Below, one piece after another: positions 26,516 to 34,596 of a DNA stretch of 64,000 bases. Location of the stretch: assembly GCF_030161575.1 (NCBI RefSeq), contig NZ_BSUL01000001.1:2833809-2897808 (forward strand), given 5' to 3'. Numbering within the stretch: the first letter of the stretch is position 1; every line of letters starts with the position of its first letter. Both the position numbers and the translations under genes were made by a program. The notes beneath the pieces are model-generated. The model did not search any database, was not told where the DNA came from, and saw only the letters and a list, made by a program, of their open reading frames with translations. The stretch comes from Arenivirga flava. Lineage in GTDB: Bacteria > Actinomycetota > Actinomycetes > Actinomycetales > Microbacteriaceae.

Positions 26516-28041
26516 TGGCGCTCGCGCGCACGACATCGGTGGCCCTGCTCGGGCTGCGCGGAGCCCTCGTCGAGGTCGAGGCCGACCTCAGCGCCCAGCT
26601 GCCCGGCTTCGTGCTCATCGGCCTGCCGGACGCCGCGCTGGGGGAGGCTCGCGATCGGGTCCGCGCCGCGGCCTCCAACGCCGGCTGCCCGCTGCCGAAC
26701 CGCAAGCTCACCGTCAACCTCTCGCCGGCCTCCTTGCCCAAGCACGGCAGCGCCTTCGATCTGGCGATCGCGCTGGCGGCGCTCGCCGCGGCGGGAGCGG
26801 TGGAGCCCGCATCCGTGGCGAAGGTCGTGCACCTCGGCGAGCTCGGTCTCGATGGCCGGCTGCGCCCGACCGAGGGCGTGCTCGCCGCGGTGGCCGAGGC
26901 CGCGCGGCTCGGGGCCGAGACGGTGATGGTGCCGGCAGGCAACGCCGAGGAGGCGCAGCTCGTGCCGGGCGTGCGGATCGTGCCGGTGGTGTCCTTGCGG
27001 GAAGCGGCCATCTGGCACGGTGCCGAGATCGAGTCGGAGCATCAGGAGCCGCTGCTCGCAGCGCCGATCGAGCAGCGCGAGCTCGACGACACCGATCTCG
27101 CCGAGGTGATCGGCAACGAGGAGGCGGTCCACGCCCTGCTCGTCGCGGCGGCTGGTGGCCATCATCTGCTCATGCTCGGCCCGCCCGGCGCAGGCAAGAG
27201 CATGCTCGCCGCGCGGCTGCCCGGCCTGCTGCCCGACCTCGACACCGCGACCGCGCTGGAGGTGAGCGCACTGCGGTCGCTCAGCGGTATCGCCCTCTCC
27301 CGCGGATTGGACCGCAGGCCGCCCTTCGAAGCGCCGCACCACAGCGCCACGGCGCCCGCGCTCATCGGCGGCGGCAGCGGTCAGCTGCGTCCCGGTGCCG
27401 CGGCCCGGGCGACCGGCGGGGTGCTCTTCCTCGACGAGGCGACCGAGTTCCCGGCCAGCGTGCTCGACACGCTGCGGCAGCCGCTCGAGACCGGGCGCAT
27501 CCGCATCCACCGGGCGCGCGCCACTGCCGAGTTCCCCGGACGCTTCCAACTGGTGCTCGCCGCGAACCCGTGCCCCTGCGGCCTCTACGGCGCGCCCGGC
27601 GACGAGTGCACCTGCAGCCCGGCGCTGCGCCGACGCTACCTCGGTCGCCTCTCGGGACCGCTGCTCGACCGCATCGACCTGCAGCTGCGCCTGCGCCGCA
27701 TCACCGCGGCCCAGCTGCGCATGTCGCGCGAGCGGCCCGGGCTCGGCACCGACGCCGCCCGCGCCCTGGTCGTCGACGCCCGGGCGCGCGCCGAGCGACG
27801 CCTCGCGGGTTCCGGCTTCAGCCGCAACAGCGAGCTGCCCGGCTCGTGGCTGCGCGGCGAGGGCCGCCTGCCGCGCGCCGCCACCGCCGACCTCGACCGC
27901 GCCCTCGAGCGCGGCCTGCTCACCATGCGCGGCTACGACCGCGTGCTGCGCGTCGCCTGGACCGTCGCCGACCTCGACGGCGCATCCGCGCCAGGAGCGG
28001 ATGCGGTCGGCCGCGCCCTCGCGCTGCGCCGCCCCGCGTAG
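26515..28041 (+). CDS. comM: YifB/ComM family Mg-chelatase-like AAA+ ATPase
   Basis: A 508-residue protein. The N-terminal Lon-protease-like domain contains GFVLIGLPDAALGEARDRVR and VNLSPASLPKHGSAFDLAIA. The AAA+ core has Walker A LGPPGAGKSMLA and Walker B GGVLFLDEATEF, followed by AANPCPCG and the cysteine cluster of the family. In naturally competent bacteria ComM is a helicase that helps integrate incoming DNA by branch migration. It stands directly before dprA, another recombination-mediator gene. The ATG overlaps the yraN stop. Confidence 0.9.
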   Translation: MALARTTSVALLGLRGALVEVEADLSAQLPGFVLIGLPDAALGEARDRVRAAASNAGCPLPNRKLTVNLSPASLPKHGSAFDLAIALAALAAAGAVEPASVAKVVHLGELGLDGRLRPTEGVLAAVAEAARLGAETVMVPAGNAEEAQLVPGVRIVPVVSLREAAIWHGAEIESEHQEPLLAAPIEQRELDDTDLAEVIGNEEAVHALLVAAAGGHHLLMLGPPGAGKSMLAARLPGLLPDLDTATALEVSALRSLSGIALSRGLDRRPPFEAPHHSATAPALIGGGSGQLRPGAAARATGGVLFLDEATEFPASVLDTLRQPLETGRIRIHRARATAEFPGRFQLVLAANPCPCGLYGAPGDECTCSPALRRRYLGRLSGPLLDRIDLQLRLRRITAAQLRMSRERPGLGTDAARALVVDARARAERRLAGSGFSRNSELPGSWLRGEGRLPRAATADLDRALERGLLTMRGYDRVLRVAWTVADLDGASAPGADAVGRALALRRPA

Positions 28042-28084
28042 ACGCACGGCCCCATGCCCGCCCCGACGATCGGATGAGGAACGA

Positions 28085-29241
28085 ATGACCCAGCGACCCC
28101 CGCTCCCGCAGACCCCGGCCCTTCCGGCGCGCCCGGCTCATCCGCCCCCGCGGGCCGCGCCCCCGCCGACCCCGGCCGTGCGGACCCCGACCCCGGCCGC
28201 GCCGCACCGACCGCACCCCGCCCCACCCTCTACGGCCTCGACCGCGACCAGCTCCGGCGAGCGGTCGGCGCCATCCGCTCGGACCACGCACCCGACGAGC
28301 TGCCCGAGCTCGTCGCCCGCGCCGCCTGGACCGGCCTCGCCGAGCCCGGCGACGGCGCGGCCGGCCTGCTCGTGGAGACCCTCGGCGCCGAGCCCGCGCT
28401 GCGACTGGTGCTCGACCGCGCCACTCCCGCGCAGCTCGTCGCCGAGGTGCAGCGCGGAGGGGCCCTGCCCGCGCCCGGGCTCGAGCAGCTGCTCGGCCAG
28501 GGCATCGAGCGCTGGTCGGCCAAGCTCGATTCGCGGCTCCTGCTGCGCTCCCTGCGCAACGCCGCCACGCTCGGTCTGCGCCTGCTCGCACCGGGCGACA
28601 CCGACTGGCCCGAGGGGCTGGACGACCTCGGCGTGCACGGTCCGCTCGCCATGTGGAGCAGAGGCCGCCCCGAGCGGCTCGCCGCCCTCGGCCGCTCGAT
28701 CGCCCTGGTCGGAGCGCGCGCCGCGACCACCTACGGCGAGCAGGTGGCGATGGAGGCCGCCGCAGGGCTCGTCGACCGCGGTTTCGCGGTGCTCTCGGGG
28801 GCGGCGTACGGGATCGACGGCATGGCGCACCGCTCCGCGCTCGCCAGCGAGGGTGTGACGGTGGCGGTGCTGGCCGGCGGCCTCGACCGCTACTACCCGA
28901 GCGGGCACGAGCAGTTGCTGCGGCGCATCGCCTCGGAGGGCGCGGTCGTCTCGGAGCTGCCGCCCGGTGCCGCACCGACCAAGTGGCGCTTCCTGCAGCG
29001 CAACCGCCTCATCGCCGCGATGTCGCAGGCGACGATCGTGCTCGAGGCCGGCCGGCGTTCGGGCTCGCTGAACACCGCCGGGCATGCCTCGGCGCTGGCG
29101 AGGCCGCTGGGAGCGGTGCCGGGGCCGGTGACGAGTCCCGCATCCGCCGGCTGCCACCGCCTGCTGCGCGAGTACGACGCGGTCTGCGTCACGACCGCCG
29201 AGGAGATGGCGGAGCTGGCGCCGCCGGCGCCGCCCGAGTGA
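28085..29241 (+). CDS. dprA: DNA-processing protein DprA, single frameshift near the 5' end
   Basis: Rossmann-fold protein that loads RecA on incoming single-stranded DNA. The core shows SIALVGARAATTYGEQVA, VLSGAAYGIDGMAHRSAL, VLAGGLDRYYP and FLQRNRLIAAMSQATIVLEA. The conserved frame is open from 28075 but has no upstream start except a GTG at 28372 inside the N-terminal domain. The ATG at 28085 is one frame off; one extra C in the run 28097-28101 joins them, giving about 385 residues. The Pro/Ala-rich start (28097-28209) is probably disordered. Confidence 0.88.
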
Positions 29242-29308
29242 GGGCGTCGCAAGAGTCGCCCGGGTGAGGGTGTCGCAGGAACCGCCGAAGTGCTAGCGGT
29301 TGGCTGCC

Positions 29309-29866
29309 TCAGCGCACGACGTCGTAGACGAGGTGCGCGAACCGCCCGCGCTGCTCCACCGAGACCAGGCGCAGTGACGACGGCGCGATCGTGCGCGGCA
29401 GCAGCGGCCGGCCCGCCGCCACGGTCGCCGGCGCGAACGACAGCTCGAGGCGGTCCAGCGCTCCGGCGTCGAGGAATTGCCCGGCGAGGTCGCCGCCGCC
29501 CACGATCCAGACGTCCTTCCCGTCGGCGGCCTCGCGCAGCTCGTCGAGGTGCTCGGCGACGTCGCCGAAGCGGAAGCGCACATCCGCTCCCTCCGGCGCC
29601 GGCAGCTCCCGGCTCGTGAACACGTAGCTCGGGCGCTCCCCGTAGTGCTTCGACCAGTCGGCCACCTCGTCGAGCAGCTTCGCCTCGCGCAGCACCCACT
29701 CGTAGGTGGTGGAGCCCTGCACGAGCACGCCGACGCCCTCCATGAAGTCGGCCTGCGGCTGCTCGGTGCCGGCCGGATCGACGGCGAAGAGCCAGTCGAG
29801 CGAGTCCTGCTCGTCGGCGAGGTGACCGTTCAGCGTGGTTGCGGTCAGGAACACGAAGCGGGTCAT
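29309..29866 (-). CDS. dihydrofolate-reductase-like (RibD C-terminal) family protein
   Basis: A 185-residue protein of the RibD_C family, which includes small NADPH-dependent reductases related to DHFR. Signatures are VFLTATTLNGHLADEQDSLDW near the start, VQGSTTYEW, and VWIVGGGDLAGQFLDAGALD. Such stand-alone members are common and mostly of unknown substrate. The ATG at 29866 overlaps the stop of the monooxygenase-like gene upstream (ATGA), so they form a two-gene operon. Confidence 0.85.
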   Translation of the reverse strand: MTRFVFLTATTLNGHLADEQDSLDWLFAVDPAGTEQPQADFMEGVGVLVQGSTTYEWVLREAKLLDEVADWSKHYGERPSYVFTSRELPAPEGADVRFRFGDVAEHLDELREAADGKDVWIVGGGDLAGQFLDAGALDRLELSFAPATVAAGRPLLPRTIAPSSLRLVSVEQRGRFAHLVYDVVR

Positions 29867-30177
29867 GGCGCGACGGTACCGCCGACCGCCGTCACGTCGA
29901 CGAAGTGCTCGACGGTCGGGAACGGCTCGTAGAAGCGATGCAGCAGCTCCTTCCATCGCGCGTACTCGGACGAGCGCCGGAAGCCGTCCGTGTGGGCCTC
30001 GACCGAGTCCCACACGACCAGCAGCAGGTAGGTGCTCGGCGACTCGATCGAGCGCGAGAGCGACAACGACCGGAAACCCGGCTGCGCCGCGATGAGGGCA
30101 CGCGCCTGGTCGAAGGCCGCCTCGAAATCGGCCTCAAGGCCGGGGCGGACGGGCAGGAGGGCGTGCTCGCGGATCAT
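29863..30177 (-). CDS. antibiotic-biosynthesis-monooxygenase (ABM) domain protein
   Basis: A 104-residue dimeric alpha-beta-barrel type protein with IREHALLPVRPGLEADFEAA, PGFRSLSLSRS and YLLLVVWDSVEAH. ABM-domain proteins include heme-degrading and quinone-oxidising monooxygenases, but many have no known activity. Translationally coupled to the reductase-like gene at 29309 and divergent from rlmC, with 36 bases between the starts. Confidence 0.82.
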   Translation of the reverse strand: MIREHALLPVRPGLEADFEAAFDQARALIAAQPGFRSLSLSRSIESPSTYLLLVVWDSVEAHTDGFRRSSEYARWKELLHRFYEPFPTVEHFVDVTAVGGTVAP

Positions 30178-30213
30178 GCCGCCCATCCTGCCGCGCCTAG
30201 ACTCGATGCCCTC

Positions 30214-31338
30214 ATGCAGTGCGACTACTTCGATGCCGGCCTGTGCCGCTCGTGCACCCTGATGGGCGTGCCGTACGGCGAGCAGCTGGCGGCCAAGGAG
30301 GCGCACTGCCGCGAGCAGCTGGCCGCCCACGAGGGCATCACCTGGCTGCCGGCGGTGGCGAGCGCGGAGCGCGGCTTCCGCAACAAGGCGAAGATGGTCG
30401 TCGGCGGCACGGTGGACGCCCCGACGCTCGGCATCCTCGACGCCGCCGGGCACGGTGTCGACCTCCAGCGCTGCGGTGTCTGCGATCCGGGACTGCACGC
30501 CGCCTTCCCTGCGCTGGTGGACTTCATCCGCCTCGCCCGCATCCAGCCCTACGATGTGCCGGCCCGACGCGGCGAGCTGAAGCACCTGCTCGTCACGATC
30601 TCGCCGGACGGCGAGCTCATGGTGCGCTTCGTGCTGCGCTCGCAGGAGTCGCTCTCGCGCATCCGCAAGCACCTGGCGACGCTGCTCGCCGCGCTGCCGA
30701 ACCTCGTCGTGGCGAGCGTCAACCTGCAGCCCGAGCACAAGGCGGTGCTCGAGGGGGCCGACGAGATCGTGCTGACCGAGCGGCAGACGATGCGGATGCG
30801 CGTCAACGACGTCGAGCTCGGGCTGCGGTCGCGCAGCTTCTTCCAGACGAACACGCCCATCGCCGCCGCGCTCTATGCGCAGGCGCGCGAGTGGGTCGCC
30901 GAGACCGCGCCGGCCAGCGTCTGGGACCTCTACTGCGGCGTCGGCGGCTTCGCTCTGCATCTCGCCGCACCGGGTCGTGAGGTCGTCGGCATCGAGACGA
31001 GCGCCGAGGCGGTGCGCACCGCCGAACGCAGCGCCGCCGAGGCAGGCCTGCCGGGCACCCGCTTCCTCGCCGACGACGCCACGGCCTTCGCGCTCGCCAG
31101 CACCGTTCCGCCCGAGCTCGTGCTGGTCAACCCGCCCCGCCGCGGCATCGGCACGGCGCTCGCCGAATGGCTCGAGCGCAGCGGCGTCGAGCGCGTCGTC
31201 TACTCCTCCTGCAACGCGGTCACCCTCGGCCGCGACCTGCGCTCGATGCCGAGCCTGCGCCCCACCCGCGCCCGCGTGCTCGACATGTTCCCGCAGACGA
31301 ACCACTACGAGGCCATCACCCTCCTCGAACGCGCCTGA
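30214..31338 (+). CDS. rlmC: 23S rRNA (uracil-C5)-methyltransferase, RlmC-like
   Basis: A 374-residue enzyme. The iron-sulfur cysteines are in CDYFDAGLCRSC and CGVCDPG; SAM-binding is seen in VWDLYCGVGGFALHLA; the catalytic cysteine is in VVYSSCNAVTLGRDL; FFQTNTPIAAALYAQAREW and MFPQTNHYEAITLLE are family boxes. The short N-terminus without a TRAM domain favours RlmC (U747) over RlmD. The exact target base is inferred from family assignment. Confidence 0.9.
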   Translation: MQCDYFDAGLCRSCTLMGVPYGEQLAAKEAHCREQLAAHEGITWLPAVASAERGFRNKAKMVVGGTVDAPTLGILDAAGHGVDLQRCGVCDPGLHAAFPALVDFIRLARIQPYDVPARRGELKHLLVTISPDGELMVRFVLRSQESLSRIRKHLATLLAALPNLVVASVNLQPEHKAVLEGADEIVLTERQTMRMRVNDVELGLRSRSFFQTNTPIAAALYAQAREWVAETAPASVWDLYCGVGGFALHLAAPGREVVGIETSAEAVRTAERSAAEAGLPGTRFLADDATAFALASTVPPELVLVNPPRRGIGTALAEWLERSGVERVVYSSCNAVTLGRDLRSMPSLRPTRARVLDMFPQTNHYEAITLLERA

Positions 31339-31346
31339 CCGCCCCC

Positions 31347-31425
31347 GCCCGAGCACCCCCCCGCCCGAGCACCCCTGCCCGAGCACCCCTGCCCGAGCAC
31401 CCCTGCCCGAGCACCCCTGCCCGAC
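31347..31425 (+). repeat. 15-bp tandem array
   Basis: About five units of GCCCGAGCACCCCT with an added C or G between some units. It begins just after the rlmC stop. The array is a likely site for copy-number change and for sequencing error. Confidence 0.8.
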
Positions 31426-31536
31426 TGCCCCGCCCGCCCCCGCCCAACTGCTCCCGCCCGACTGCTCCCGCCTGACCGCCCCCGCTCGACGCGACCGCCC
31501 GCCGTCCTCTCGAACCGTGCGCTCGGCACTCCGCCC

Positions 31537-31621
31537 ATCCCGAATGACGGAGGTTCTGAGCTGCGCCGCGCCGCGCCGCGGCGGTCGCGCCCCGTATCGA
31601 CGAGATCTCCGTCATTCGGAT
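31537..31621 (+). repeat. 85-bp inverted-repeat element, copy 3 of 3
   Basis: Left arm ATCCCGAATGACGGAG, right arm CTCCGTCATTCGGAT, 85 bases in total like the two copies near 16.7 kb. The centre is unrelated GC-rich sequence. Confidence 0.85.
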
Positions 31622-31805
31622 GAGGGATGCGCGGTCACCCCCGCTCTCCGCCGTCGCTGCCCACCGCGCCGGACGGACGATGGCATCCGCTCCGCCGTCG
31701 CTGCGCCCCGCGCCGGACGGACGGCGGCGACCGCTCCACCGTCGCTGCGTACCGCGATGCGCGGCGCTCCACCGACGCAGCCCGCCGACGGGGCAGCATG
31801 GAGCC

Positions 31806-32819
31806 ATGACCCTGCGCGAGAGCCTGGCGCCGTTCGCGGCGCACCTCGACGCCGAGCGCGGTCTCAGCGCCAACACCCGCCGTGCCTACCTCGCCGACCT
31901 CGAGGAGCTCGTCGGCGCCCTCGAGGCGAGCGGATGCACCGAGCCCGCGACCCTGGACCTCGAGCGCCTGCGCGATTGGCTCTGGGAGGGCGCGCAGCGC
32001 GGCCTCGCCGGCGCGAGCCTCGCACGGCGCTCCGCGGCGGCGCGGGCCTGGACGGCGTGGCTGTCGAAGCGGGACGGTCTGGAGGCCGACCCCGGCGCCC
32101 GCCTGCGCGCGCCGAAGGCCGAGCGGCGCCTGCCGCGGGTGCTGAGCCGCGGGCAGATGGACGGCATCCTCGAAGGGCTCGCCGTCCGAGCGGCGGGCGA
32201 CGACCCGGCGGCCCTGCGCGACCTCGCGGTGATCGAGCTGCTCTACGCGAGCGCCCTGCGCGTCGGCGAGCTGGTCGGCATCGACCTGGCGCACGTCGAC
32301 GCCACCAGGCTCACGGTGCGGGTCACGGGCAAGGGCTCGAGGGAGCGCGTGGTGCCGTTCGGCGTGCCGGCCTCGCGGGCGCTGCAGGCGTACCTCGACC
32401 GCGGACGCCCCGCGCTGGCCGCGGCGTCGCGTCGAGCCACCTCGGAGGCGCAGCGGGGCCCGCAGGCGGAGGAGCTGCGGGTGGCGCCGCGGGAAACTCG
32501 TCCCGAGCCTCCGGCAGCAGGTATCGCCGCGCACACCGGCACCGAAGCCCTCTTCCTCAACTCCCGCGGCGCCCGCATCGGGACCCGCACGGTCTACGGG
32601 CTCGTGGCGGGCCTGCTCGAGGGGGTGCCCGGCAGCGGCCCGAGCGGCCCGCATGCGCTACGGCACACCGCGGCCACGCACCTGCTCGACGGCGGCGCCG
32701 ACCTGCGCGCGGTGCAGGAGATGCTCGGCCACGCGAGCCTCGGCACCACGCAGATCTACACGCACGTGTCCACCGAGCGCCTCCGCGACGCGTACCGCAC
32801 CGCCCATCCGCGCGCCTGA
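31806..32819 (+). CDS. xerC: tyrosine recombinase XerC
   Basis: A 337-residue site-specific recombinase that resolves chromosome dimers at dif. The N-terminal SAM-like domain reads [20 protein letters not shown]. Catalytic residues are Arg in [13 protein letters not shown], the H-x-x-R of [18 protein letters not shown], and Tyr in [11 protein letters not shown]. An extra stretch of roughly 45 residues rich in Ala, Arg and Glu (DNA about 32412-32546) separates the two halves of the catalytic domain. Context (dprA upstream, M23 peptidase and rpsB downstream) is normal for xerC. Confidence 0.93.
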   Translation: MTLRESLAPFAAHLDAERGLSANTRRAYLADLEELVGALEASGCTEPATLDLERLRDWLWEGAQRGLAGASLARRSAAARAWTAWLSKRDGLEADPGARLRAPKAERRLPRVLSRGQMDGILEGLAVRAAGDDPAALRDLAVIELLYASALRVGELVGIDLAHVDATRLTVRVTGKGSRERVVPFGVPASRALQAYLDRGRPALAAASRRATSEAQRGPQAEELRVAPRETRPEPPAAGIAAHTGTEALFLNSRGARIGTRTVYGLVAGLLEGVPGSGPSGPHALRHTAATHLLDGGADLRAVQEMLGHASLGTTQIYTHVSTERLRDAYRTAHPRA

Positions 32820-33076
32820 GGTCGACGCAGATCGGCGTGAATCCGCCGGTCCCGCGCGGTCGGAGCGACCGATCCGCGCCGATCTGCTGACGGGTTCGTC
32901 CCTGTGGCGCTCGAGGTCGACGCAGATCGGCGTGAATCCGCCGGTCCCGCGCGGTCGGAGCGACCGATCGGTGCCGATCTGCTGACGGGTTCGTCCCTGT
33001 GGCGCTCGAGGTCGACGCAGATCGGCGTGAATCCGCCGGTCCCGCGCCGTCGGAGCGACCGATCCGCGCCGATCTG
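32819..33076 (+). repeat. 95-bp tandem repeat, about 2.7 units, each palindromic
   Basis: Unit starts GTCGACGCAGATCGGCGTGA at 32821, 32916 and 33011. Inside each unit CAGATCGGCG pairs with CGCCGATCTG, and CGGTCG pairs with CGACCG. The third unit is cut after its palindrome. Units differ at only a few positions. Confidence 0.9.
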
Positions 33077-33274
33077 CGCGACGAATGCGCGCTGATGGCG
33101 CGACTGCCCCGCGCGACGGCTCCGCGCGACTGACCCGCGCGACTGCTCCCCGCGACGGCCCCGCGCGACGGCCCCGCGCGACGGCTCCGCGCGACGGCTC
33201 CGCGCGACTGACCCGCGCGACTGCCCCGCGCGACGGCTCCGCGCGACTGCAGCGCGTTCGCGAGCGCGACGCCC
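32820..33274. other. 455-base repeat-filled region between xerC and the M23 peptidase gene
   Basis: No gene is supported. The left part is a 95-bp tandem array, the right part a 14-bp low-complexity array. The flanking genes are convergent, so any terminator for both must lie here; the palindromes in the 95-bp units could serve. Confidence 0.7.
33093..33262 (+). repeat. 14-bp low-complexity array
   Basis: About twelve units alternating between CCGCGCGACGGCTC and CCGCGCGACTGACC forms. It reads open in several frames only because it lacks stops; no ribosome-binding site or family resemblance supports a gene. Confidence 0.8.
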
Positions 33275-33814
33275 TCATCCGATCGGCCGTGTGGGCAGCA
33301 GCACGGCGCGCGGCACGCCGCCCAGGAACAGCAGCGGCGACACGTACTCGGTGCCGTCGAGTCGGGCCCCGACGTGCAGGCAGCCGCCGGCGCAGTGGCC
33401 GTCGTCCGCGACCGTGCCGATGACCTCGCCGGCGCGCACCGCGTCGCCCGCCGCGAGCGCCGTCGCCACGGGCTCGAAGCTCGACAGCAGCCCGTCGGCG
33501 TGCCGGATGCTCAGCACCGGCCGGTCCACGACCACGCCCGCGAAGTGCACGACGCCGTCCTCCGGCGCGAGCACCTCGGTGCCGGCCGCCGCACGCAGAT
33601 CGATGCCGCGGTGGCCCGCCTCGTAGGGCGTCGGCGGCGCCTCGAAGTCGCGCACCACCGTGCGCGGCGGTCCGATCGGCCACGACCACCTCGATGCCTC
33701 CGCTCCGTTCGCCAGCGACGCGGCAGCGGGGCCGCCGCCGGGCGCGACCGCGCCGAGCGCCACCAGCAGCAGAGCGGATGCGCCGAGCACCTTGAGCAGA
33801 CCTCTCACGCCCAC
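33275..33814 (-). CDS. secreted M23/LytM-type peptidase
   Basis: A 179-residue exported protein with a signal peptide (about 1-32) and an LytM domain. The zinc motif HRGIDLRAAAGTEV (H-x3-D) is present. The second motif reads CLHVGARL where many active enzymes have HLHWG, so one expected ligand position is Cys; this variant is frequent in the actinobacterial gene found next to rpsB. It may cut peptidoglycan cross-links or act as an activator. GTG start; a second GTG two codons in is possible. Confidence 0.85.
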   Translation of the reverse strand: MGVRGLLKVLGASALLLVALGAVAPGGGPAAASLANGAEASRWSWPIGPPRTVVRDFEAPPTPYEAGHRGIDLRAAAGTEVLAPEDGVVHFAGVVVDRPVLSIRHADGLLSSFEPVATALAAGDAVRAGEVIGTVADDGHCAGGCLHVGARLDGTEYVSPLLFLGGVPRAVLLPTRPIG

Positions 33815-33904
33815 AGCGTCCGTCGCGGTGGCGCAGCGCGGTCCCGTCGGAGCCGTCCTGTGGACGGCTCAGCGGGGTGGAGGAGACGACCCGGTCACGT
33901 GACG

Positions 33905-33946
33905 ACGAGCGCCGAACCACGAGCGCCGAACCACGAGCGCCGAACC
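33905..33946 (+). repeat. 14-bp tandem repeat, three units
   Basis: Three exact ACGAGCGCCGAACC units between two minus-strand genes, followed to about 34050 by degenerate CGACCAGC-like repeats. No gene is supported in 33815-34078. Confidence 0.8.
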
Positions 33947-34078
33947 GCGAGCCACGACCCGCGAGCCAACAGCGGCGAGCAACCGGCAACGAGCTGCAAG
34001 CGACCAGCAGCGAGCAACCAGCGACCAGCGACCGACAGCAACGGGCAGCGGATCGACTCGACCGCCGAAGCGCGCCCG

Positions 34079-34540
34079 TCAGCCCTCGATGCCGAGCTGC
34101 TCCCGGTACACCGCCGCGATGCCCGAGAGGTAGCGGGTCACCACGGCCCGCTCGTCCTCGTCGAGCTCGTCGAGCACGCCCTGGGCCCCGCGGGTCAGCG
34201 GCAGCAGCCGGTCGAGGGCGCGGCGCACGCTCTCGGGCTCGGGCACGACCAGGAGTCGGCGCCGGTCGTCCGGGTCGGGCTCGCGGCGTGCATGGGAGAG
34301 GCCCTCGAGGCGGTCGATCACGCCGGTGACGGCGGCGGTGCTCACGCCGAGTCGGCGTGCGAGCTCGCCGGGGCTGAGCGGTCCCGACTCCATGAGGTGC
34401 TGCATGGCCGCGAAGTCGGTGGGGTTGGTGCCGAGCGCGGCGCCCATGTCGAGCTCCATCGACTTGGTGAGCTTGAGGATCTCGCGCAGCAGCAGCGTCG
34501 CCTCGCCGAACGCGAAGTCTGGTCGAGGAGCGGTGGCCAT
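34079..34540 (-). CDS. MarR family transcriptional regulator
   Basis: A 153-residue winged-helix regulator. The DNA-binding segment is LSPGELARRLGVSTAAVTGV followed by the wing HARREPDPDDRRRLLVV. It is divergent from the MMPL transporter gene, and a TTAGCTAA palindrome lies between them, so it probably represses both genes and responds to a transported compound. Confidence 0.9.
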   Translation of the reverse strand: MATAPRPDFAFGEATLLLREILKLTKSMELDMGAALGTNPTDFAAMQHLMESGPLSPGELARRLGVSTAAVTGVIDRLEGLSHARREPDPDDRRRLLVVPEPESVRRALDRLLPLTRGAQGVLDELDEDERAVVTRYLSGIAAVYREQLGIEG

Positions 34541-34570
34541 GCCGGAAGCCTACCGCCAGCTGGCTAAGAC

Positions 34571-34585
34571 GGTTATTAGCTAACC
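34571..34585. promoter_or_regulatory. likely MarR operator
   Basis: GGTTATTAGCTAACC contains the inverted pair GGTTA/TAACC and the perfect palindrome TTAGCTAA (34576-34583). It sits in the 56-base gap between the divergent marR and MMPL genes and is strikingly AT-rich for this genome. Confidence 0.55.
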
Positions 34586-34596
34586 AACTTAACGAT

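Larger units (their letters stand above)
31339..31805. other. 467-base repeat-rich intergenic region
   Basis: No gene is supported. It starts with a C-rich tandem array (unit close to GCCCGAGCACCCCT, from about 31347 to 31425, decaying to about 31480), then the third copy of the 85-bp inverted repeat, then about 2.5 loose repeats of a unit of roughly 50 bases containing CCGTCGCTGC and GCCGGACGGACG (31640-31760). Confidence 0.7.

Noticed and set aside
32819..33076. Possible CRISPR array
   Set aside because: Units are 95 bases in direct tandem with no variable spacers, each is internally palindromic, and no cas gene is present.
33085..33423. Open frame of 112 codons over the 14-bp array
   Set aside because: It translates the repeat units and then the antisense of the M23 peptidase gene; there is no ribosome-binding site and no family resemblance.
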